Shown here piece by piece: positions 6,127-13,155 of a stretch of DNA of 17,223 nucleotides. Source of the DNA: an uncultured Ruminococcus sp. (GTDB taxonomy: Bacteria > Bacillota > Clostridia > UBA1212 > UBA1255); assembly GCA_902782885.1 (NCBI GenBank), contig CACZOW010000129.1:1-17223 (forward strand), written 5' to 3'. Both the position numbers and the translations under genes were made by a program. How positions within the stretch are numbered: the first letter of the stretch is position 1; each line of letters begins with the position of its first letter. The notes beneath the pieces were generated by a model. It searched no databases, was not told the DNA's origin, and was given only the letters and a program-made list of their open reading frames with translations.

Positions 6127-7518
6127 TTAACGGTTTGCTCTTGCGGCAATGCTTCTTGCCACGTGCACGCCGGACGCCCCCGCCTGGGACAATCCGCGCG
6201 TTATGCCGGCGCCGTCGCCGCAGGCAAACATATTGGGTATCTCAGTCTCGAGTTCGCCGGAAAGTGTAAGACGCGCGCTGTAGAATTTGACCTCAACGCC
6301 GTACAGCAGCGTGTCGTAGTTGGCCGTGCCCGGAGCCAGCTTGTCGAGGGCGTATATCATTTCTATTATGTTGTCCAGGTGACGCTTGGGCAGTACCAGC
6401 GAGAGGTCGCCCGGAGTGGCGTGCAGCGTGGGCCGGGTGAAACTCTTCGAGAGGCGGTGTTCGTTGGTGCGGACGCCTTTTACCAGATCGCCGAAGCGCT
6501 GGACCAGCACGCCGCCGCCCAGCATGTTGGACAGCGAAGCGATGCGCTTGCCGTACTGGTAGGGTTCGTTGAACGGTTCGGTGAAGCGGTTGCTCACCAG
6601 CAGCGCGAAGTTGGTGTTGGCGGAGCGCAGCTCTTTCGAAGAGTAGCTGTGGCCGTTGACCGTGATGCAGCCGTCGACGTTTTCCGTGACCACATGGCCG
6701 TACGGGTTCATGCAGAACGTGCGGACGTTGTCGCCGTACTGCTTGGTGCGGTATACAAGTTTGGCTTCGTACACGGTATCGGTGATGCGTTCGAATACCT
6801 GTGCCGGCAGCTCCACGCGCACGCCCAGATCCACCTGGTTGTTGATCAGGCGTATGCCCAGCTTTTTGCACTGTGTGGCAAACCATTCCGCACCGGAGCG
6901 GCCCGGGGCGCAGATCAGATAGCTGCAGCCGAAGGAGCCATGTTCGCCGGCGGTCAGCTCGAAGCCCCCGCCTTCCCTGACGCTCAGTTCGCTGACGGTG
7001 GTGTCGCAGAATATGTCGGTGTACCGGGAGAGGTCCTCGAAAATGTTGCTCAGGATCTCGAGATTGCGTTCGGTACCCAGGTGCTTCACCTGCGCCTTGA
7101 GCAGATGCAGGTCGTATTTGAGCGCGTCTTTTTCCAGCTCCAACGCTTCCGGCGACGCCGTGGAGAAGCGCTCGGTGGTGGCGCCGAAGGAGACGTTGAC
7201 GCTGTCAACGTACTCTATCAGGTCCATCACTTTATTGTCCGGGATGTAGTCCCGCAGCCAGCCGCCGAATTCCGTGGTAAAGTTGAACTTGCCGTCGGAA
7301 AACGCGCCCGCGCCGCCGAAACCGTTCATTATGGAACAATGACGGCAGTTGATGCAGTGATCCGTTTTGCCGGCAATTATCGGGCAGACGCGTTTCGAGA
7401 TGGGGTTGCCCTGCTCGATCAGCGCTACCGACAGTTCCGGCGCCGTGCGGCGGAGTTCGTACGCGGCAAAAATACCCGCGGTACCTCCTCCGATTATGAT
7501 CACGTCGTAATTCTTCAT
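6127..7518 (-). CDS. COG2509-type FAD-dependent oxidoreductase with four-Cys motif
   Basis: 463 residues. An N-terminal Rossmann fold binds FAD: VIIIGGGTAGIFAAYEL with the glycine motif at 10-15, an acidic residue Glu35 ending strand 2, and a C-terminal FAD segment MFACGDGAGITRGLSQAGASG before the last helix. Between them, Cys45, Cys55, Cys58 and Cys61 (CxxCxxC preceded by one more Cys) sit directly before FGGAGAFSDGKF; this combination is what I recall for uncharacterised dehydrogenases of COG2509. The cysteines could hold an iron-sulfur cluster or be redox-active; substrate unknown. No signal peptide. GGGG lies about 10 bases upstream of the ATG, a modest ribosome site, but the start is only 4 bases beyond the PHP gene's stop, so translation is likely coupled. 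Assignment to the broad FAD/NAD(P) oxidoreductase class is secure; any specific reaction would be a guess. Confidence 0.9.
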   Translation of the reverse strand: MKNYDVIIIGGGTAGIFAAYELRRTAPELSVALIEQGNPISKRVCPIIAGKTDHCINCRHCSIMNGFGGAGAFSDGKFNFTTEFGGWLRDYIPDNKVMDLIEYVDSVNVSFGATTERFSTASPEALELEKDALKYDLHLLKAQVKHLGTERNLEILSNIFEDLSRYTDIFCDTTVSELSVREGGGFELTAGEHGSFGCSYLICAPGRSGAEWFATQCKKLGIRLINNQVDLGVRVELPAQVFERITDTVYEAKLVYRTKQYGDNVRTFCMNPYGHVVTENVDGCITVNGHSYSSKELRSANTNFALLVSNRFTEPFNEPYQYGKRIASLSNMLGGGVLVQRFGDLVKGVRTNEHRLSKSFTRPTLHATPGDLSLVLPKRHLDNIIEMIYALDKLAPGTANYDTLLYGVEVKFYSARLTLSGELETEIPNMFACGDGAGITRGLSQAGASGVHVARSIAARANR

Positions 7519-7522
7519 AAGA

Positions 7523-8773
7523 TCAGATCCCCGCGCTCACGGTCTCGCCGGGCACGTAAAACATAGCTTTGGTGATATCTTCGGTGGCTTCCGCCTCATG
7601 CCGGATCAGTCTGAGCGTGGCGTCGTGCAGATTGGAGAACTCCGGATTGCGCTGCGCCTCGCAGATGAACTTCTGACGCGGAGAGTTTATGTCTTCGCCG
7701 CTGATCTGGAACAGGCCGTACAGATCGCACATGGAGCGCACGCGGCGAAGCTGATCCATCGTATTGCGGGAAGGCATGTATGTGACCGCGTTGAATCCCA
7801 GCCCTTTGATGGTGTCGAACAGCAGACCGATGTACGAGTCTTCAAACTTCTGCGTCTTTTTGTCGCCGGTGACGGAATCGCCCACGTCGCCCAGGTATGC
7901 ATAAGCGGAGATCGCACCGATGCGGCGGCCCAGCGCCAGCACTTCGCGCACCGGCGGACATTCCGCGTCGGCGTCGATGTAGAATTTTTCAACCATATTG
8001 CTCTTGAGCGCGCCCAGCAGATCGTATTCATATACGTCGTTGGTTTCGTCCAGCAGGAAGCCCTTTACTTTGGCGGAGATACCGATCCTGAGGTCGTTCT
8101 CCAGGAAATCCACGACGGCGGCGCCTTTGCCGAAGCGCGCGGTGATCTTCTTCGCCAGCGCGAACAGCAGATGACGTTCGGTAACGCTGCCGCCCAGGAA
8201 TGAATTGGACAGCGGCACTACGTCGCGGTCAAAATCCAGTACGATACCGACGTGTTCGGTGAGCGCGTTGATGTTGGCGACCATCTTGCGGTTGCGCTCG
8301 TTGCGGGCGGCGCTGTAGGGCTTGAAGAAATCGATCACTTCGTCAATGTTCTGATGCGGTACGCCGTGAAGCGCCATATACGCCACGCCGTTCTGGTCCG
8401 GATTGTTGATGCGGCGGTCAAATATCGGCGTATCCTTCATGGACGCGCGGCACTCCACACCGATGGTGGACAATATCCCTACGATCTTTGCGGCTTCGAT
8501 GAATTCACGGGCGCCGGAAAGCGAATCGTGGTCCATAATACCGGCGGTCTTGAGCCCCGCGTTGTATGCCATCCAGACGGCTTTCGTGGGAGAATACGGA
8601 GAAAACGAATATGTGGTGTGGATGTGGTTGTTAACGTCCTCACCGGATACGGGCGCAGGGATCTCCCCCGCGTCGATCATGCGCTTCAGGCCGCGCAGCG
8701 CTTCGAGCCGAACCAGCACGTCCTTATTGTTGAGCCGTCCGATCAGATACTCTTTTTTCTCAGATACAGTCAT
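7523..8773 (-). CDS. PHP-domain protein (putative metal-dependent phosphoesterase)
   Basis: 416 residues. After a 45-residue helical N-terminus comes a PHP fold: NNHIHTTYSFSPYSP with His50 and His52, GIMDHDSLSGA with Asp81, His82 and Asp83, and GVECRAS with Glu107. PHP proteins use three metals to hydrolyse phosphate esters (histidinol phosphatase, polymerase exonuclease, trpH-type). The later motifs are degenerate: where the fold usually has Ala-His-Pro there is ISAYAYLGDVGDS (288-300), and the final Asp-x-His is GEDINSP (359-365), with Asp361 but no His. His140 in GVPHQN may be a ligand. The chain is also longer than simple PHP enzymes, with about 100 residues inserted after residue 140. 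Start at 8773 has GGAGG 8 bases upstream; the longer in-frame reading to 8827 overlaps the topoisomerase A gene. Substrate unknown. Confidence 0.85.
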   Translation of the reverse strand: MTVSEKKEYLIGRLNNKDVLVRLEALRGLKRMIDAGEIPAPVSGEDVNNHIHTTYSFSPYSPTKAVWMAYNAGLKTAGIMDHDSLSGAREFIEAAKIVGILSTIGVECRASMKDTPIFDRRINNPDQNGVAYMALHGVPHQNIDEVIDFFKPYSAARNERNRKMVANINALTEHVGIVLDFDRDVVPLSNSFLGGSVTERHLLFALAKKITARFGKGAAVVDFLENDLRIGISAKVKGFLLDETNDVYEYDLLGALKSNMVEKFYIDADAECPPVREVLALGRRIGAISAYAYLGDVGDSVTGDKKTQKFEDSYIGLLFDTIKGLGFNAVTYMPSRNTMDQLRRVRSMCDLYGLFQISGEDINSPRQKFICEAQRNPEFSNLHDATLRLIRHEAEATEDITKAMFYVPGETVSAGI

Positions 8774-8789
8774 TTTATAATCCTCCGTT

Positions 8790-11045
8790 TCAGTCCAGCA
8801 GGCTGAGCTGCTGATTCTTTTGATCATCTTTCTTTAAAAAGCTGCCCGGCGAAGGTATTGCCCTTATCCGGTACGCGTTCGGATCGGCAAGTTCGGTGCA
8901 CATATCCGCGCGCTTCATGTATTTAAGTTTGTAGTCCTTCTTCGGTTTCAGCACCTGCACGCCCTGAGTGGTCTTGGTGGTCTTGAGCGGCACCAGATCC
9001 GAACTGAGCGTGATCAGCCGGTCATTGGAAGTGGCGCAGACAATATCCGTGGGCACAGATATGTGCAGTATGCCCGCTACGGGGACAACGCCGCTGTACG
9101 CGTTGATCAGTTTGCGACGGTTGTTCTTGGTGGCGTAGCTTTCCAGCGGTACGCGGGCGATCTTGCCGTTCTCAAACGCGAACAGCACGTCGCCGGCGTA
9201 GTTGTCCGTGGCGCACATGTAGATTATACGCTCATCCTGCGAAAGTTCAAGTGTATTGGACAGATAGTCGCCGAGCGAACCGGCCTTGCAGTCCGGAAGC
9301 TCGTGGATCTTCAGCTTGTATACCGACTGTTTGTCCGAGAAGAACAGCACTTCGGATTTGTTGTGCCATTCTATCTCCTGTGAGAACACGTCCCCTTCCT
9401 TGAGTTTCTGTTCGGGGTTGTTGCGCAGCGCGATCATCGGTATTTTCTTGAAGTAGCCGTCGCGGGTCAGGAACAGCTTGAGGTTGTAGTCTTCGATCAG
9501 TTCTTCGTTTGTGACTGTGACCACGTCGTCTTCGTGGATGATGTCCGTGAGACGCTCCTTGCCGTACTTTTTCTCCACGTCCCGGAGCTGACGCTTGATC
9601 AGCGTGCGGATACGGTGTTCCTTGTCCAGCATATCTTTGAGGTCGTTGATCTCTTCGATCAGCTGCGCGATGTCGCCGGTCTTTTCGAGTATGTATTCCT
9701 TGTTCAGGTTGCGCAGTTTGATGTCGGCAACGAAGTTCGCCTGTATCTCGTCGATGCCGAAGCCCCACATCAGGTTGGGTATCACCAGATCGTCTTTTTC
9801 CGTTTCCCGAACGATCTTGATGGCCTTGTCGATGTCCAGCAGGATCTTTTCCAGACCTTTCAGCAGGTGGAGTTTGTCGCTCTTGGTCTTGATATCGAAG
9901 CGGATCTCTCGCTTGACGCACTCCAGCCGGAAACGCAGCCATTCCGAGAGCAGTCCGCGCACGCCCAGCACCTGGGGCCGCCCGTCGATCAGAACGTTGA
10001 AGTTGCACGCGAAGTTCTCCTGCAGCGAGGTCATTTTGTACAGCTTGTTCATCAGCGCGTCGGGGTCAATATTTTTCCGCACGTCCAGCGTGATCTTCAG
10101 GCCGCCCAGATCCGTCTCGTCGCGGACGTCAACGATCTCTTTGATCTTTCCGTCTTTTACCAGTTTGACCACGTCGTCCATGATGGCTTCGCAGACGGTG
10201 GTGTACGGTATCTCATATATTTCGATGCAGTTGTTCTTTTTGTCGAAACGGTATTTGGCGCGGATCTTAACGCTGCCCCTGCCCTCTTCCAGGATCTGCC
10301 GCATCACGGACTGGGAGTATATGACCGTGCCGCCGGTGGAAAAGTCCGGCGCCTGGATGTATTCGGCAAGATCGCAGTCTTTGTTGTCGATAAACGCGCA
10401 CGCGGCCTCGCAAACTTCCTTAAGGTTGAAGCTGCAGATGTTCGTGGCCATGCCTACCGCGAGGCCCTGGGTGGAATTGACCAGGATCGTCGGGAAAGTG
10501 ACCGGGAACAATGTCGGTTCCTTCATGGTGCCGTCGTAGTTGTCAACGAAATCCACGGCGTCCCGGTCCATGTCCGCGAAGAGCTCCTCGCAGATCCTGT
10601 CCAGTTTGACCTCGGTATAACGCGGCGCGGCGCACTGCATATCCCGTGAGTACTGCTTGCCGAAGTTGCCCTTGGAGTCAACGAACGGATGCAGCAGCGC
10701 CTGATTGCCCCGCGTCATGCGCACCATCGTGTCGTATATCGCCTGATCGCCGTGGGGATTCAGTTTCATGGTCTCGCCCACAACGTTGGCGGATTTGGTG
10801 CGCGGGCCTTTGAGGAGGCCTTTTTTATACATGGTGTAGAGCAGTTTCCGGTGAGAAGGCTTGAAACCGTCGATCTCCGGGATCGCGCGGGAAACGATGA
10901 CGCTCATGGCGTACGGCATATAGTTCTCTTCCAGCGTGGCAGTGATGGTCTCTTCCCGGAACAGCGGTTTGTCCGGAACGAAAGCCGGAATGAGCGCGTC
11001 GGCGTGTTTTTTATCTGTATTTTTATTGGTTTTCTTTTCGGCCAT
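8790..11045 (-). CDS. Type IIA topoisomerase subunit A, divergent ParC-like
   Basis: 751 residues; the DNA breakage-reunion subunit that partners the adjacent ATPase subunit. It has the GyrA/ParC N-terminus (EENYMPYAMSVIVSRAIPEIDGFKPSHRKLLY, about 40-70), the helix-turn-helix segment LNPHGDQAIYDTMVRM (95-110), the active-site motif AAPRYTEVKL with the DNA-linking Tyr143, and the FPTILVNSTQGLAVGMATNI segment (about 184-203). The C-terminal part (about 500-720) has weak beta-blade repeats and no GyrA box, which favours topoisomerase IV over gyrase. The residue aligned with E. coli GyrA Ser83, the fluoroquinolone contact, is Gln101. The protein belongs to the divergent clostridial pair that I recall as present in addition to GyrAB. 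GAGAGG lies 9 bases before the ATG; the gap to the B subunit gene is 13 bases. I give no symbol because parC versus a third topoisomerase cannot be settled here. Confidence 0.92.
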   Translation of the reverse strand: MAEKKTNKNTDKKHADALIPAFVPDKPLFREETITATLEENYMPYAMSVIVSRAIPEIDGFKPSHRKLLYTMYKKGLLKGPRTKSANVVGETMKLNPHGDQAIYDTMVRMTRGNQALLHPFVDSKGNFGKQYSRDMQCAAPRYTEVKLDRICEELFADMDRDAVDFVDNYDGTMKEPTLFPVTFPTILVNSTQGLAVGMATNICSFNLKEVCEAACAFIDNKDCDLAEYIQAPDFSTGGTVIYSQSVMRQILEEGRGSVKIRAKYRFDKKNNCIEIYEIPYTTVCEAIMDDVVKLVKDGKIKEIVDVRDETDLGGLKITLDVRKNIDPDALMNKLYKMTSLQENFACNFNVLIDGRPQVLGVRGLLSEWLRFRLECVKREIRFDIKTKSDKLHLLKGLEKILLDIDKAIKIVRETEKDDLVIPNLMWGFGIDEIQANFVADIKLRNLNKEYILEKTGDIAQLIEEINDLKDMLDKEHRIRTLIKRQLRDVEKKYGKERLTDIIHEDDVVTVTNEELIEDYNLKLFLTRDGYFKKIPMIALRNNPEQKLKEGDVFSQEIEWHNKSEVLFFSDKQSVYKLKIHELPDCKAGSLGDYLSNTLELSQDERIIYMCATDNYAGDVLFAFENGKIARVPLESYATKNNRRKLINAYSGVVPVAGILHISVPTDIVCATSNDRLITLSSDLVPLKTTKTTQGVQVLKPKKDYKLKYMKRADMCTELADPNAYRIRAIPSPGSFLKKDDQKNQQLSLLD

Positions 11046-11058
11046 TATTCAGAACCTC

Positions 11059-13026
11059 TCATTCCAGATCCAGTTCATCCAGATACAGGTGACCTTTTTC
11101 GGCGATGATCGCTTTGCGTGCTTCCAGATCGTCGCCCAGAAGCGTTTCGAAATATTCGGCGGTCTTCTGTGCTTCGTCGGTGGTGATGCGTATCAGGCGG
11201 CGCGTAGCGGGATTCATCGTGGTCTGCCACATCATTTCGGGTTCGTTCTCGCCCAGTCCTTTGGAGCGCTGGATCGTGACTTTGCCGTCGAGGCCGGACA
11301 ATATCTTTGCCTTCTCTTTTTCGTCGTAGGCAAAGTACGTATTGCCTTTGTGCGTGATCTCGAACAGCGGCGATTCGGCAATATACACCTTGCCCTCCGT
11401 GATCAGCGTGGGCGTCAATCTGTACAGCATCGCCAGTATGAGCGTCCTTATCTGGAAGCCGTCGACGTCCGCATCGGTGCAGATTATGATCTTGTTCCAG
11501 CGGAGGTTGCCCAGGTCGAACAGCGACAGGTCTTTGGCGTGCTTGTTCTGTATCTCCACGCCGCAGCCCAGCACGCGGATCAGATTGGTGATGATCTCGC
11601 TTTCAAAAATGCGGTTGTAGTCGGCTTTCATGCAGTTGAGGATCTTGCCTCTGACCGGCATTATGGCCTGGAATTCGCTGTCGCGGCCCAGTTTTACCGA
11701 ACCCAGGGCGGAATCGCCTTCCACGATGTACAGTTCGCGTTTCTCCACGTCTTTGGTGCGGCAGTCAACGAACTTCTTCACGCGGTTGTTGATGTCGATA
11801 TTGCCCGACAGCTTTTTCTTCATCGAAGTGCGCTGCTTTTCTGCGGACTCGCGGCTGCGCTTGTTGATCAGCACCTGCTCCATTATTTTGTCCGCGTCCA
11901 GTTTGTTTTCGATGAAATATATTTCGAGGCGCTTGCGGATGAAGTCCGTCATTGCCTCCTGGATGAACTTGTTGGTGATGGCTTTCTTGGTCTGGTTCTC
12001 GTAGCTCGTCATGGTGGAGAACGAGTTGGTGATGACCATCAGAGAGTCCTGTACGTCGGCGAAGGTGATCTTGCTTTCGTCTTTGGTGTATTTGCCCTGG
12101 GCGCGAATGTATTTGTCGATCTCGCTGACAAAAGCGGAGCGGACCGCTTTGTCGGGAGAGCCGCCGTTGACCAGGTAGCTGGAGTTGTGGTAATAGTCCA
12201 GCATGTTGACGTAGTTGTTGAAGCAGAACGCCAGCTGCATCTTCAGCTTGTATTCCGGCAGATCGTCGCGGTCGCGGCCGCGGGTCTCGGTCTCGTAGAA
12301 CTGCACCGGTGTGAATTCTTTCTCCTGGGCCTGTTCTTTCATATAATCGGTGATGCCGTTTTTATATACGTATTCGAAACGCTGGCCGGAGGGTTCGTCG
12401 AACAGCTTGAACGTGAGGCCGGCGTTGACGACGGCCTGCTTGTTCAGCATGTCGGTAAAAAATTCCAGCGGGATATCGATATCGGTAAAAACTTCCAGAT
12501 CCGGCTTCCAGCGCTGAATGGTGCCGGTGCCTTTCTGCGTCGTGGGCTCTTTTTTCAGACCGCCGATATTGTAGCCTTTTTCAAAATGCAGGTCGTAGCG
12601 GAATCCGTCCTTGAATACCGTAACGTCCATGAACTCGGAGGAATACTGCGTGGCGCAGCTGCCCAGACCGTTCAGGCCGAGGCTGTACTCATAGTTCTCC
12701 CCTTCGTTGTTGTTGTATTTGCCGCCCGCGTACAGTTCGCAATAGACGAGTTCCCAGTTGTAGCGGCCTTCTTTTTCATTGTAGTCGAGCGGGCAGCCGC
12801 GGCCGTAGTCGCGGACCTGTATCGAATGATCTTTAAAGCGCGTGACCTCGATGACTTTGCCGTAGCCTTCGCGGGCTTCGTCGATGGAGTTGGCCAGTAT
12901 TTCCACAAAGGTGTGCTGGCAGCCTTCCAGACTGTCCGAACCCAGTATCGACGCGGGTCTCAAACGCACGCGGTCCGGTCCTTTGAGTTGGGTTATGCTT
13001 TCATTATCGTATGACTTTTTTGCCAT
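11059..13026 (-). CDS. Type IIA topoisomerase subunit B, divergent ParE-like
   Basis: 655 residues; the ATPase/TOPRIM partner of the downstream A subunit. GHKL ATPase landmarks: EILANSIDEA with catalytic Glu42 and Mg-binding Asn46, RDYGRG (72-77), and the lid GLNGLGS (117-123), where gyrase has GLHGVG. TOPRIM: EGDSA (436-440) and the acidic triad DADVDG (518-523), followed by QRSKGLGE from 586. The insert YCELYAGGKYNNNEGENYEYSLG (95-117) and the NNN motif are those I recall from the divergent clostridial ParE-like family. No gyrase-specific long insert is seen, in keeping with topoisomerase IV-like size. An AGGAG site lies 5 bases upstream of the ATG. The gene opens the five-gene run ending with pfkA, and its leader directly follows, or includes, the terminator of the preceding aldolase/dehydrogenase gene. 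Confidence 0.93.
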   Translation of the reverse strand: MAKKSYDNESITQLKGPDRVRLRPASILGSDSLEGCQHTFVEILANSIDEAREGYGKVIEVTRFKDHSIQVRDYGRGCPLDYNEKEGRYNWELVYCELYAGGKYNNNEGENYEYSLGLNGLGSCATQYSSEFMDVTVFKDGFRYDLHFEKGYNIGGLKKEPTTQKGTGTIQRWKPDLEVFTDIDIPLEFFTDMLNKQAVVNAGLTFKLFDEPSGQRFEYVYKNGITDYMKEQAQEKEFTPVQFYETETRGRDRDDLPEYKLKMQLAFCFNNYVNMLDYYHNSSYLVNGGSPDKAVRSAFVSEIDKYIRAQGKYTKDESKITFADVQDSLMVITNSFSTMTSYENQTKKAITNKFIQEAMTDFIRKRLEIYFIENKLDADKIMEQVLINKRSRESAEKQRTSMKKKLSGNIDINNRVKKFVDCRTKDVEKRELYIVEGDSALGSVKLGRDSEFQAIMPVRGKILNCMKADYNRIFESEIITNLIRVLGCGVEIQNKHAKDLSLFDLGNLRWNKIIICTDADVDGFQIRTLILAMLYRLTPTLITEGKVYIAESPLFEITHKGNTYFAYDEKEKAKILSGLDGKVTIQRSKGLGENEPEMMWQTTMNPATRRLIRITTDEAQKTAEYFETLLGDDLEARKAIIAEKGHLYLDELDLE

Positions 13027-13041
13027 ATTTTCTCCTTTAGT

Positions 13042-13084
13042 AAAAAGCGGTAAAATGCCTTCTTATGTACGGGCATCTTACCGC
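13042..13084 (-). terminator. Intrinsic terminator after the aldolase/dehydrogenase gene
   Basis: Minus strand: 13-base arm GCGGTAAGATGCC (13084-13072), a 12-base loop, 13-base arm GGCATTTTACCGC (13059-13047), then five T (13046-13042). All positions pair, one as a G-U wobble that works only in minus-strand RNA, which fixes the orientation. It lies about 70 bases after the stop of the upstream gene. The T run ends five bases before the AGGAG of the topoisomerase B gene. Confidence 0.8.
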
Positions 13085-13103
13085 TGTGATTTCTTTTGTA
13101 CAA
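13075..13103 (-). promoter_or_regulatory. Possible promoter for the topoisomerase operon, nested in the terminator
   Basis: Minus strand: TTGTAC (13103-13098), a 17-base spacer, TAAGAT (13080-13075); each hexamer matches four of six consensus bases. The -10 box lies in the 5' arm of the terminator hairpin, so RNA started about 7 bases downstream would begin in the loop, lack the 5' arm and escape termination. Weak by sequence alone; the position is what makes it credible. Confidence 0.35.
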
Positions 13104-13155
13104 ATACAGCCGGGCGATTACCCTGCGCGATCGTCCGAGGCAGGATCGATTATTA

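Noticed and set aside
6163..7566. 467-codon open frame on the plus strand opposite the FAD oxidoreductase
   Set aside because: Antisense shadow, without motifs, running across two minus-strand genes.
10936..13014. 692-codon open frame on the plus strand opposite topoisomerase B
   Set aside because: It mirrors the codon phase of a clear minus-strand topoisomerase gene, has no family signature, and arises from GC-biased codon use that avoids stops on the complement.
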